A stretch of 34,727 nt of DNA from Flavobacteriaceae bacterium (GTDB lineage Bacteria; Bacteroidota; Bacteroidia; Flavobacteriales; Flavobacteriaceae): NCBI GenBank assembly GCA_013001965.1, contig JABDLA010000160.1, positions 1 through 34,727 of the forward strand, in the 5' to 3' direction. The number at the start of each line of letters is the position of its first letter. The first letter of the stretch is position 1. Both the position numbers and the translations under genes were made by a program. The notes under the pieces were generated by a model. That model had not been told where the DNA came from and did no database searches. It saw nothing but the letters and a program-made list of their open reading frames with translations. Positions 7,141-15,259 of this stretch are shown piece by piece.

Positions 7141-7141
7141 G

Positions 7142-7213
7142 AGCGAAAGACGGGATTTGAACCCGCGACCCTCACCTTGGCAAGGTGATGCTCTACCCCT
7201 GAGCTACTTTCGC
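7142..7213 (-). tRNA. tRNA-Gly (anticodon GCC)
   Basis: 72 nt on the minus strand. Acceptor GCGAAAG/CTTTCGC with discriminator T at 7142; D stem GCTC/GAGC; anticodon stem TCACC/GGTGA with loop TTGCCAA, anticodon GCC; T-arm GCGGG-TTCAAAT-CCCGT. CCA is not encoded. The promoter lies between it and mutS, and the tandem units start directly at its 3' end. Confidence 0.97.
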
Positions 7214-7253
7214 ATCATTTTTTAATGAACTTGCAATACGAATATTGCGGATG

Positions 7254-7283
7254 CAAATTTAATACAATTATAATAATAGCAAA
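7254..7283 (-). promoter_or_regulatory. Promoter of the tRNA-Gly / tRNA-Leu unit
   Basis: Minus strand TTTG (7283-7280), 18-base spacer, then TAAATTTG (7261-7254), an exact TAnnTTTG. It falls between the mutS stop and tRNA-Gly, about 40 bases upstream of the mature tRNA, a good position for a tRNA leader. A small GCAATA/TATTGC stem lies in the leader (7233-7248). Confidence 0.7.
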
Positions 7284-7307
7284 GGCTTTTTTGAAAAAGA
7301 AAAGAGA

Positions 7308-9917
7308 CTATGCCCGTTTTTTCTTTTGCAACATCCGTTTAATTTCATTCAGCTTCATCAAGGCTTCAACAGGCGTCAGCGTATCAATATCTATATGCAA
7401 AATTTCATCCTTGATCTCCTCTAATAAAGGATCGTCCAATTTGAATATACTCAATTGCATATCGGACTTCAATGACTTCACTTTTTCGGTCAATTCTTCA
7501 CTGGAATGTGATTTCTCCAGGCGTTTTAAAATTTTATTTGCCCTGTGAATGACCTGATTGGGCATACCGGCCATCTTTGCTACATGGATCCCAAAACTGT
7601 GCTCGCTGCCACCTTCAACCAAGGTCCTTAAAAAGAGCACCCTGTCTTTTAACTCCTTGATGGATACATTGAAGTTTTTTATTCGATCAAAGGTCTCGGT
7701 CATTTCATTGAGCTCATGGTAATGCGTTGCAAATAATGTTTTTGCCCGAGAGGGATGCTCATGCAAATACTCACTAATCGCCCAGGCAATGGAGATGCCA
7801 TCATAGGTACTTGTTCCCCTTCCAATTTCATCAAGCAACACCAAACTGCGCTCTGAGATATTGTTCAGTATTGAAGCGGTCTCATTCATTTCAACCATAA
7901 AGGTCGACTCGCCCATGGATATATTATCACTGGCACCTACCCTGGTGAATATCTTATCGACCAAGCCTATACGCACCGATTCGGCCGGCACAAAACTACC
8001 GATCTGCGCCAGGAGAACGATCAAGGCTGTTTGCCTTATTATGGCCGATTTTCCAGACATATTAGGGCCGGTGATCATGATGATTTGCTGGCTTTCCCGA
8101 TCGAGATAGAGGTCATTTGGAATATAGGATTCGCCTAATGGTAATTGCTTTTCAATGACCGGGTGGCGGCCTTGCTTGATCTCAAGTTCATAAGATTCAT
8201 CAAGTACAGGCCTGACATAAGTATTGGCCCTCGCCAATTGAGCAAAACCACACAAGCAATCCAATTCACCAATCAATTGCGCATTACTTTGTACCTCTTT
8301 TATGAACGTGCCCATCCAATGAACAAGTTCCTCAAACAACTGCTGCTCAATGGCTAAAATACGTTCTTCGGCCCCAAGGATTTTGGATTCATATTCCTTT
8401 AATTCTTCGGTGATATAACGTTCGGCATTAACTAAGGTCTGCTTCCTGATCCATTCTTCAGGCACCTTGTCTTTATGTGTGTTTCTAACTTCTATATAAT
8501 ATCCAAATACATTGTTCGATGCGATTTTAAGAGACGGGATCCCGGTGCGTTCGCTTTCGCGTTCAAGCAAGGTGTCGAGATAGGTTTTCCCTGAGTGTGC
8601 CAATTGCCGAAGTTCTTTCAACTCCTCCGAAAAATCGGAAGCAATGGTATTTCCTTTTAGTATATTAACCGGAGCATCTTCCATTAAGGTTTTCTTGATC
8701 CGTTCTCTCAATTCATCACAATGATCTAAGGATTCTCCAATGGTTTTTAAGGCTTTATTATCGCTATTAAAAGCCAGGATCTTTATAGGTGCGATCGCCT
8801 CCAAAGAATTTTTTAATTGAATGACCTCTCGCGGGTTCACCTTAGCCGTTGCCACTTTAGACACCAATCGTTCCAGATCGCCTATACGCTTAATTTGAGT
8901 TTGAATTTTTCCTAATAAGATTTCATTCTCCAATAAATATTCAACAACCTCATGGCGTTCGTTTATCTTAGCCATATCAATTAATGGCAAAGCCAACCAT
9001 CGCTTCAGCATACGCCCGCCCATGGGTGAAATGGTCCTATCGATAACATTCAATAAGGTCACGGCATTTGCATTGACCGAATGATACAATTCCAGGTTTT
9101 TGATCGTAAATCGATCCATCCACACATAGGCATCTTCGGCAATGCGCTGAAGCCTTGTGATATGCTGTAATTTATGGTGCTGTGTTTCGGAGAGATAGTG
9201 CAATATCGATCCCGAAGCCACTATCCCTTCATATAGGTTTTCGACACCAAAGCCTTTTAATGATTTGGTTCCGAAGTGATTACAAAGCGTTTCATTGGCA
9301 TAGTCATCCTGATACACCCAGTCTTCAAGAAAATAGGTGTGAAAACGGTTGCCAAAAATATCTTCAAAATCTTTGCGTTTCTGTTTGGATACTAAAATTT
9401 CACTCGGACTAAAATTTTGTAATAATTTATCGATATACTCGGCATTTCCCTGTGAGGTCAAAAACTCTCCCGTTGATATGTCCAAAAAGGAAACACCAAT
9501 GTATTTCCCGAAATAAACCGATGCCAAAAAATTGTTGGCCTTTGAATTTAAAATATCATCATTTAATGCGACACCTGGAGTGACTAATTCGGTAACACCG
9601 CGTTTTACTATGGTTTTCGTGAGCTTCGGATCTTCAAGCTGATCACAGATCGCAACCCGCTGTCCGGCTCGAACCAATTTTGGCAAATAGGTGTTCAGGG
9701 CATGATGCGGAAATCCCGCAAGTTCGGTTTCGCTTTCACTTCCCGCCCCACGTTTAGTCAATATGATATCCAGGATCTGTGCGGCTTTAACGGCATCTTG
9801 CCCGAAGGTTTCATAAAAATCACCCACCCGAAACAAAAGTAAAGCATCAGGATGCTTAGCTTTAATCGCATTATACTGCTTCATTAAGGGGGTTACTTTT
9901 TTAGTTTTAGTTGCCAA
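7308..9917 (-). CDS. mutS: DNA mismatch repair protein MutS
   Basis: MutS recognises base mismatches and small loops and recruits MutL. At 869 residues it has the full bacterial MutS1 length. The N-terminal mismatch-binding domain carries the Phe-x-Glu motif in [11 protein letters not shown]; connector, core and clamp follow; the ATPase domain has the Walker A GPNMSGKS at 617-624, Walker [11 protein letters not shown] and the FATHYHEL segment. The C-terminus has the short helical tail for oligomer contacts. The start is a TTG at 9917: the preceding in-frame codons reach a stop after six codons without any ATG, and starting at the next ATG (residue 12) would remove the conserved [15 protein letters not shown] beginning. 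Divergent from the SpoU gene, with 118 bases between them. Confidence 0.97.
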   Translation of the reverse strand: MATKTKKVTPLMKQYNAIKAKHPDALLLFRVGDFYETFGQDAVKAAQILDIILTKRGAGSESETELAGFPHHALNTYLPKLVRAGQRVAICDQLEDPKLTKTIVKRGVTELVTPGVALNDDILNSKANNFLASVYFGKYIGVSFLDISTGEFLTSQGNAEYIDKLLQNFSPSEILVSKQKRKDFEDIFGNRFHTYFLEDWVYQDDYANETLCNHFGTKSLKGFGVENLYEGIVASGSILHYLSETQHHKLQHITRLQRIAEDAYVWMDRFTIKNLELYHSVNANAVTLLNVIDRTISPMGGRMLKRWLALPLIDMAKINERHEVVEYLLENEILLGKIQTQIKRIGDLERLVSKVATAKVNPREVIQLKNSLEAIAPIKILAFNSDNKALKTIGESLDHCDELRERIKKTLMEDAPVNILKGNTIASDFSEELKELRQLAHSGKTYLDTLLERESERTGIPSLKIASNNVFGYYIEVRNTHKDKVPEEWIRKQTLVNAERYITEELKEYESKILGAEERILAIEQQLFEELVHWMGTFIKEVQSNAQLIGELDCLCGFAQLARANTYVRPVLDESYELEIKQGRHPVIEKQLPLGESYIPNDLYLDRESQQIIMITGPNMSGKSAIIRQTALIVLLAQIGSFVPAESVRIGLVDKIFTRVGASDNISMGESTFMVEMNETASILNNISERSLVLLDEIGRGTSTYDGISIAWAISEYLHEHPSRAKTLFATHYHELNEMTETFDRIKNFNVSIKELKDRVLFLRTLVEGGSEHSFGIHVAKMAGMPNQVIHRANKILKRLEKSHSSEELTEKVKSLKSDMQLSIFKLDDPLLEEIKDEILHIDIDTLTPVEALMKLNEIKRMLQKKKRA

Positions 9918-10035
9918 TGGTAAACTGTGATTTTAATCCTATTTTTGCAATTACTGTAAGAATGCTAAAGTAATTAATATTTGATTTTAATTAAAGCCCA
10001 TTTGCCTTAAGTTATTTACAATTAGTACCTTTTTT

Positions 10036-10566
10036 ATGCGGAAATTAAAAAACAGTGAATTAAAAAGATTATCGGTCGATGAATTCAAATCGGTGCCGAA
10101 ATCACCCATCATTGTTATTCTTGATAATATCAGAAGTTTAAACAATATCGGATCGGTATTCAGGACGGCCGATGCCTTTCTTATCAAAAAGATCTATTTA
10201 TGCGGTATTACCGCAACACCGCCTCATAAGGACATTCATAAAACAGCGTTGGGAAGTACCGAATCCGTTGACTGGGAATATGTTGAACACATTGAAGATC
10301 TAATTCTGAAATTAAGATCTGAAGGCATCAAGATCCTTTCAGTAGAACAGGCAGAAAATGCCATCATGTTGGATCAGTTTCAGACTGAAGAAGATGCTGT
10401 TTATGCGGTTATTTTTGGAAATGAGGTCAAAGGCGTTGCCCAGGAAGTGGTCAACAGGAGTGATGTTGTCATTGAAATTCCACAATTTGGGACCAAGCAT
10501 TCTTTAAATATTTCGGTGAGTGCCGGAGTAGTCCTCTGGGACCTTTTCTCCAAACTTAATTCTTAA
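10036..10566 (+). CDS. SpoU/TrmH family RNA 2'-O-methyltransferase
   Basis: A 176-residue SPOUT-class methyltransferase that would methylate a ribose 2'-hydroxyl in tRNA or rRNA using S-adenosylmethionine. All three family motifs are visible: motif 1 NNIGSVFRTADAF with the catalytic Arg, motif 2 IFGNEVKGV, motif 3 IPQFGTKHSLNISVSAG, which forms the trefoil knot. It lacks the L30e-like N-terminal substrate domain of RlmB-type enzymes, so it is closer to the short TrmH-like forms; the modified nucleotide cannot be predicted. Its TAA stop and the TAA of the convergent folK fusion share the four bases TTAA (10563-10566). Confidence 0.92.
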   Translation: MRKLKNSELKRLSVDEFKSVPKSPIIVILDNIRSLNNIGSVFRTADAFLIKKIYLCGITATPPHKDIHKTALGSTESVDWEYVEHIEDLILKLRSEGIKILSVEQAENAIMLDQFQTEEDAVYAVIFGNEVKGVAQEVVNRSDVVIEIPQFGTKHSLNISVSAGVVLWDLFSKLNS

Positions 10567-11690
10567 CTTGAGATCTGATCCAGAATGCTCAGATAATCGG
10601 TGCGGTTCTGAACAAAATCCATTTCGGAAATATCGATGATCCTGACATTTAATTCGGGTTGACTCCTTAGGAATTCAAGATAGCCCGAATTGATCTTTTC
10701 CAAATAATCGCTATTGATATCCTGTTCATAATTGCGCCCACGCTTCCGAATATTCTCCTGTAGGCGTTCGGTGTTTTGATAAAGATAAACGTACAGATCG
10801 GGTTTGGCAATGTCCTTATAGACCTGATAAAACAACTTTCTGTATAAAATAAATTCATCTTCAGGTAAGGTGATCTTGGAAAAAATCAAAGATTTAAAAA
10901 CATCATAATCGCTTATGATGAAATCCTTAAACAGATCGAGTTGAGACAGATCATCACTGATTTGCTGGTAGCGGTCAGCCAGAAATGACATCTCCAGGGT
11001 AAATGCATAACGCTGAGGTTCCTTATAAAATTTAGGGAGAAATGGATTATCGGCAAATCGTTCTAAGATCAATTTTGCATTGAACTCATCAGACATCATC
11101 GTTGCCAGGCTCGTTTTTCCAGCGCCAATATTTCCCTCAATCGCGATATAATTATGATTTGAAAAGCTATAGGATTTTTTTGGATTTTTAAGCCATATAT
11201 TAATGGGTTCAGGTTGGCTTTCATCCTTACAATCTTCCAATAAGCTAATCACATCCTTTTTCATTTTGGGGTGTTTGATCTGTGAAGCGATATCGCGCAA
11301 AGGGAGCAGCACAAACTTGCGCTTATGCATTTCCGGATGCGGGATTTTTAAAGTTTTGGTTTTGATGATCTCGTCTTCAAAAAAAATGATATCAAGATCG
11401 ATACTGCGCGACTGATGTGCTTTTTTTTTCGAGCGTACACGTCCCAAATCTTTCTCGATACGCAATAAGGTCTTCATAACCTTATTTGGTTTTTGATAGG
11501 AGTCAACACTTATACAGGCGTTTAAAAACTCCTCGCCTTCAAACCCCAAGGCCGGTGATTTAAAGACCTTTGAAATTTTTTCAATGGAACCAATTTTAAG
11601 ATGGATAGCATCAAGGGCCAACTGTAAATTCTTAAATCGATCTCCCTGATTGCTTCCTAATGCGATATAAACCTTTTTGGGTTGCTCCAT
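10563..11690 (-). CDS. folK: Bifunctional HPPK (FolK) / deoxynucleoside kinase fusion
   Basis: 375 residues from the ATG at 11690 (MEQPKKVYIALGSNQGDRF); longer readings extend into the control region. Residues about 1-160 are 6-hydroxymethyl-7,8-dihydropterin pyrophosphokinase, the folate step before DHPS: IALGSNQGDR, the signature RSIDLDIIFF and IPHPEMHKRKFVLLPL. Residues about 180-375 are a deoxynucleoside kinase of the dAK/dGK/TK2 type: P-loop GNIGAGKT at 186-193, ERFADNPFLPKFY, SDYDVFKSLIF and the lid RKRGRNYEQDI. There is no stop or frameshift between them, and the linker is short. The fusion links pterin phosphorylation to nucleoside salvage in one chain; I believe such fusions occur in other Flavobacteriaceae. 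Divergent from the transporter gene with a 72-base gap. Confidence 0.92.
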   Translation of the reverse strand: MEQPKKVYIALGSNQGDRFKNLQLALDAIHLKIGSIEKISKVFKSPALGFEGEEFLNACISVDSYQKPNKVMKTLLRIEKDLGRVRSKKKAHQSRSIDLDIIFFEDEIIKTKTLKIPHPEMHKRKFVLLPLRDIASQIKHPKMKKDVISLLEDCKDESQPEPINIWLKNPKKSYSFSNHNYIAIEGNIGAGKTSLATMMSDEFNAKLILERFADNPFLPKFYKEPQRYAFTLEMSFLADRYQQISDDLSQLDLFKDFIISDYDVFKSLIFSKITLPEDEFILYRKLFYQVYKDIAKPDLYVYLYQNTERLQENIRKRGRNYEQDINSDYLEKINSGYLEFLRSQPELNVRIIDISEMDFVQNRTDYLSILDQISS

Positions 11691-11762
11691 ATATATGAGC
11701 AAATTAAACAAAAGAAAATTTATTAGTTTATATTTACGAAACGTATTTATCCACAAATTTGA

Positions 11763-12467
11763 ATGACCACAAAAGATAAATTGGCAGCCCAACGGATATA
11801 TCTGTTATTAGGGGCTTTATTTATTACTTCCCTCGTTGTTTCCAATCTTATTTTTAAAAAGTTTTTTTATTGGTATCCTGTCGATGCGGAGATCTTCGGA
11901 ACCAAGCTTTTTGAGATTTCGGTAGGAATCCTGCCATATCCCATTACGTTTTTAATTACCGATTTGATCAGCGAGATTTATGGAAAGAAGCGTGCCAATC
12001 AGGTAGTGATTGCCGGGATTTTCGCTTCATTCTTTTCCATGCTGATTGTGTACGTGGCCAATGCTGTGCCTGCAACCGACTGGTCACCGGTAAAAGACGA
12101 TCTGTTTACTGAAGTCTTCGGAAGCACCGCTATAGCCGTGTTTGCAAGTATGATGGCCTATTTGTTTGCCCAATTTATCGATATTCAAATTTATCATTTC
12201 TGGAAGCGACTTACACAGGGCAGGCATTTATGGTTGAGAAATAACTTCTCAACGTTCTTATCTCAATTCATAGATACAGCAACGGTTTTGTTGTTGTTAT
12301 GTGCATTTGGGGAAATTGACTGGAGTTTGTTTAGTGGTCTTTTACTTGCAGGTTTTATTTTCAAAGTGATGATCGCGGCCCTTGATACACCATTTTTGTA
12401 TTTAGGAGTATTCTTATTCAGAAAACGCTTCAATTTAAAGGTCAATGAAGAAATTGATCTGCTTTAA
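11763..12467 (+). CDS. Queuosine precursor transporter (YhhQ/DUF165 family)
   Basis: A 234-residue inner-membrane protein with about six hydrophobic segments, for example LLLGALFITSLVVSNLIF near 13-30. The family core is clear: VSNLIFKKFF, PYPITFLITDLISEIYG (family signature with acidic residues in the membrane), and the C-terminal SQFIDTATVLLLL. E. coli YhhQ imports preQ0/preQ1 for queuosine synthesis; the same role here is inferred from family membership. No preQ1 riboswitch is recognisable in the 72-base upstream gap. The start at 11763 is the first ATG after the divergent folK control region. Confidence 0.9.
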   Translation: MTTKDKLAAQRIYLLLGALFITSLVVSNLIFKKFFYWYPVDAEIFGTKLFEISVGILPYPITFLITDLISEIYGKKRANQVVIAGIFASFFSMLIVYVANAVPATDWSPVKDDLFTEVFGSTAIAVFASMMAYLFAQFIDIQIYHFWKRLTQGRHLWLRNNFSTFLSQFIDTATVLLLLCAFGEIDWSLFSGLLLAGFIFKVMIAALDTPFLYLGVFLFRKRFNLKVNEEIDLL

Positions 12468-12490
12468 GAAAAATAATTTTAGGGAATTCA

Positions 12491-12523
12491 TTGTGTTAGT
12501 CTGGCATATTAATTGTTACTTTG
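12491..12523 (+). promoter_or_regulatory. Candidate promoter of rpsU
   Basis: TTG at 12491-12493 and TTACTTTG at 12516-12523 (7 of 8 matches to TAnnTTTG), spacer 22 bases, 39 bases upstream of the rpsU ATG. Spacer is at the long end. Confidence 0.45.
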
Positions 12524-12562
12524 GCTAATATTAATAAACACAACACATTAGAATATTTATTT

Positions 12563-12757
12563 ATGATTATAATCACGGTAAAAGAAGGTGAAAATATTGA
12601 CAGAGCTCTTAAGCGTTACAAGAGAAAGCATAGAAATGTGAAAGTAATGAATAATTTAAGAGAGAATCAGCATTTTACTAAAAAATCTGTGAAGCGTCGT
12701 AGAGAAATTCAAAAGGCTCAGTATATTCAGCGCCTGAGAGATGAGGAAGATCTATAG
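12563..12757 (+). CDS. rpsU: 30S ribosomal protein S21
   Basis: 64 residues from the ATG at 12563 (MIIITVKEGENIDRALKRYK). S21 is a small basic protein of the 30S platform near the 3' end of 16S rRNA, where it affects anti-Shine-Dalgarno pairing and initiation. Length and the arginine/lysine-rich body (KKSVKRRREIQKAQYIQRL) match Bacteroidota S21. A longer reading from an upstream TTG overlaps the proposed promoter and is not credible. It converges with the DUF2797 gene with only three bases between the stops. Confidence 0.95.
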   Translation: MIIITVKEGENIDRALKRYKRKHRNVKVMNNLRENQHFTKKSVKRRREIQKAQYIQRLRDEEDL

Positions 12758-12760
12758 TTC

Positions 12761-13552
12761 TCAGATCGCAATTTCCACAACCAGTCCTTCATTCGATCTT
12801 ACATTAAAAACAGTTTCATCCTCGAAGATGAGATACTGCCCCTTTATTCCAACAAGTTTTCCACTATAATTAGGTGATTTTCCTAGATTCAGGCTTTTAG
12901 GTTTCTCCGGAAATTTCAAGACCGGAAATTCCATATGTGTCTCTTTATTATTTTCGATATAATAGTCTTTGGCCTCTTCCGGAATATAGGTCTTAAGCCG
13001 TTCTCTCCAAGAGATAAGATCCTCATCCTTTATATCATTTTTCAACATGGAGCGCCAATTCGTTTTATCGCTCACATGCTTCTTAAGTTCAAGCTCTGTG
13101 ATACCGGCAAGATATCGGTTGGGTACTTCTACAATTTCAATGGCTTCATGGGCACCCTGATCAATCCAACGTGTGGGTATCTGACTTTTTCGTGTAACAC
13201 CAACCTTTACATTGCTTGAATTCGCCAGGTAAACAACATGGGGTTGCAACTGAACCTTTTTTTCATATTCAAGATCCCTGTCTTCTTTATCAAGATGCGC
13301 CGTGCTTAATTCAGGACGAATAATCCAATCGGCTGCCTGAGGGATCTCAAAAAAACAGGACTGACAAAAGCCCTGCCTGTAAATGACACGATCCCGACCA
13401 CAATTTAAACACTGGTGGCCAATGAACTGTATGCCAATAGTTTTATCAAGCAATTGATTCATATTTAAAAAATCGCTTTCGAAAACAAGGTAATATTGAA
13501 TGGGCTGTGCTATTTGCGTCTGCATTTTTGTTAACACACCTTTATACAGCAT
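12761..13552 (-). CDS. DUF2797 family protein
   Basis: 263 residues, recognised as DUF2797 from its overall pattern. Residues 48-66 hold a zinc-ribbon-like CLNCG...GFCQSC (Cys48, 51, 63, 66). After it comes a segment, VVYLANSSNVKVGVT...RWIDQGA, whose spacing recalls the core of GIY-YIG domains (Y.. KxGxT ... R ... GA); this similarity is my inference. The C-terminal 50 residues contain GKLVGIKGQYLIFEDETVFNVR, a small beta domain. Function is not established. ATG at 13552 is close to the divergent GH3 gene (46 bases), so they share a control region. Confidence 0.85.
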   Translation of the reverse strand: MLYKGVLTKMQTQIAQPIQYYLVFESDFLNMNQLLDKTIGIQFIGHQCLNCGRDRVIYRQGFCQSCFFEIPQAADWIIRPELSTAHLDKEDRDLEYEKKVQLQPHVVYLANSSNVKVGVTRKSQIPTRWIDQGAHEAIEIVEVPNRYLAGITELELKKHVSDKTNWRSMLKNDIKDEDLISWRERLKTYIPEEAKDYYIENNKETHMEFPVLKFPEKPKSLNLGKSPNYSGKLVGIKGQYLIFEDETVFNVRSNEGLVVEIAI

Positions 13553-13598
13553 ACGAAGATTTTTGTTATTTTTAGTTCCTGGTAAATATAATTAATCT

Positions 13599-15113
13599 AT
13601 GCCAATTCCTTTAGTAAACTCTATTGCATCATGGTTCTTGAAAAAGCGATTTCATCAGATTGAGCTCTTTTTAAAATATCCCAATGAAGTTCAAAATGAA
13701 TTACTTCTCGATCTCATCGATGATGCCAGAGATACCGAATTTGGCAAACGGTTTGACTTTGCTTCGATTTCTGATTATAATACATTTTCTGAACGGATCC
13801 CTGTGACCACCTATGAAGAATATGAATCCCTCATAGAACGCTCTAGATTAGGCGAAAATAATATCTTTTGGCCTACGCCAATTAAATGGTATGCGAAATC
13901 AAGTGGCACGACCAACTCAAAAAGCAAGTTTATCCCTGTAAGTGAAGAGTCGCTCGAAGACTGTCATTATGCCGCCAGTAAGGACCTTCTATGCATGTAT
14001 CTTAATAATAATGAGAATTCTCAGTTGTTTACCGGTAAAAGTTTACGTCTTGGTGGTAGCAAGGAGCTTTATAAAGAAAATGGAACCATTTTCGGTGATC
14101 TGTCCGCAATATTAATTGATAATATGCCGTTTTGGGCCGAATTTAGCAGCACACCCAGTAATAAGGTATCCTTAATGAGTGACTGGGAAGTCAAAATGCA
14201 GGCCATCGTAGATGAAACCATACTCGAAAATGTGACCAGTCTGGCAGGTGTTCCTTCCTGGATGCTGGTTTTAATGAACAATGTACTTGAAACCACTAAT
14301 AAAAGTTCGCTCTTTGATGTCTGGCCTAACCTGGAGGTATATTTTCATGGTGGCGTAAGCTTCGCTCCTTATGTAGAGCAATACAAGGCTATTTTACCAC
14401 GGAGTTCCTTTCAATATTATGAGATTTATAATGCTTCGGAAGGTTTTTTTGCTATTCAGGATCAAAATAACTCCAATGAATTGCTTTTAATGCTTGATTA
14501 TGGCATCTTTTACGAATTCATTCCTATGGATAACTATGGCACGACCGAAGAGAAGGTCATTCCATTAAGTGAGGTTGAGATCGCTAAAAACTATGCTGTG
14601 GTCATCACCACAAATGCCGGATTATGGCGCTATAAAATTGGAGATACGCTTCGCTTTACATCAATTAATCCCTATAGGGTTATGGTAACCGGAAGAACAA
14701 AACACCATATCAATGTATTTGGAGAGGAATTGATCATTGAAAATGCCGAAAATGCGCTAAAAACGGTTTGTAGCAGAACACAGGCTGAAATTGTTGACTT
14801 CACGGCTGCACCTATTTTTATGAAAGGAAGGGAAAAAGGGGCGCACGAATGGCTTATTGAGTTTAAAACACCTCCCAAAGACATTGAACAATTCAATGCA
14901 TTGTTCGATGATACCCTAAAATCACTGAATTCCGATTACGAAGCCAAACGCCATAACGATATGACCCTTAATAAACCCACCATTCATATTGCCAGGGAAC
15001 GTTTGTTCTATGACTGGCTCAAGCAAAACAATAAATTAGGTGGTCAGCACAAAATCCCCCGTTTGTCCAATACAAGGGACTATATTGACGAATTATTAGT
15101 TCTAAATCGTTAA
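13599..15113 (+). CDS. GH3 family acyl-adenylate-forming enzyme
   Basis: 504 residues homologous to the GH3 auxin-responsive family, which adenylates carboxylic acids and couples them to amino acids or other amines. The ATP-binding P-loop-like SSGTTNSKSK is at 101-110, the second adenylate motif is YEIYNASEGFFAIQDQ, and the third is YKIGDTLRFT, followed by the hinge into the C-terminal cap (VTGRTKHHINVFGEEL). Bacterial homologues are widespread in Bacteroidota; their substrates are mostly unknown, so auxin chemistry should not be assumed. Start ATG at 13599, MPIPLVNSIASWFLKKR, is normal for the group. No partner enzyme is next to it. Confidence 0.93.
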   Translation: MPIPLVNSIASWFLKKRFHQIELFLKYPNEVQNELLLDLIDDARDTEFGKRFDFASISDYNTFSERIPVTTYEEYESLIERSRLGENNIFWPTPIKWYAKSSGTTNSKSKFIPVSEESLEDCHYAASKDLLCMYLNNNENSQLFTGKSLRLGGSKELYKENGTIFGDLSAILIDNMPFWAEFSSTPSNKVSLMSDWEVKMQAIVDETILENVTSLAGVPSWMLVLMNNVLETTNKSSLFDVWPNLEVYFHGGVSFAPYVEQYKAILPRSSFQYYEIYNASEGFFAIQDQNNSNELLLMLDYGIFYEFIPMDNYGTTEEKVIPLSEVEIAKNYAVVITTNAGLWRYKIGDTLRFTSINPYRVMVTGRTKHHINVFGEELIIENAENALKTVCSRTQAEIVDFTAAPIFMKGREKGAHEWLIEFKTPPKDIEQFNALFDDTLKSLNSDYEAKRHNDMTLNKPTIHIARERLFYDWLKQNNKLGGQHKIPRLSNTRDYIDELLVLNR

Positions 15114-15159
15114 TTATTGCTGTCGTTCGTCGAAGAAATTTGAATCGTAATTTATTTGA

Positions 15160-15181
15160 ACGAATTTACCTTAAAATTCGT
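15160..15181 (+). terminator. Weak hairpin after the GH3 gene
   Basis: ACGAATTT (15160-15167) pairs with AAATTCGT (15174-15181), followed by CTAAAAATTGG rather than a T tract. It may be an mRNA end stem, but it is AU-rich and weak. Confidence 0.3.
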
Positions 15182-15259
15182 CTAAAAATTGGCTATCTCG
15201 TTTTTTTGACAGGCTTTTTCGCTTTAACTTAGAAGAGCTATTAATCAAAATCCATTGAA

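Noticed and set aside
6927-7164. Possible CRISPR-like array
   Set aside because: The 107-bp units are contiguous copies with no unique spacers, and they match the adjacent tRNA-Gly 3' end.
6821-7213. tRNA cluster as an integration site of a genomic island
   Set aside because: No integrase and no foreign genes flank it; the repeated 3' ends are separated by about 107 bases only and contain no cargo.
11691-11762. preQ1 riboswitch before the queuosine-precursor-type transporter
   Set aside because: The 72-base gap is AT-rich and shows no hairpin plus A-rich tail resembling the preQ1 class I or II aptamers.
13599-15113. GH3 gene as a recent transfer from plants
   Set aside because: Bacterial GH3 homologues are common in Bacteroidota, and codon use looks like the neighbours.
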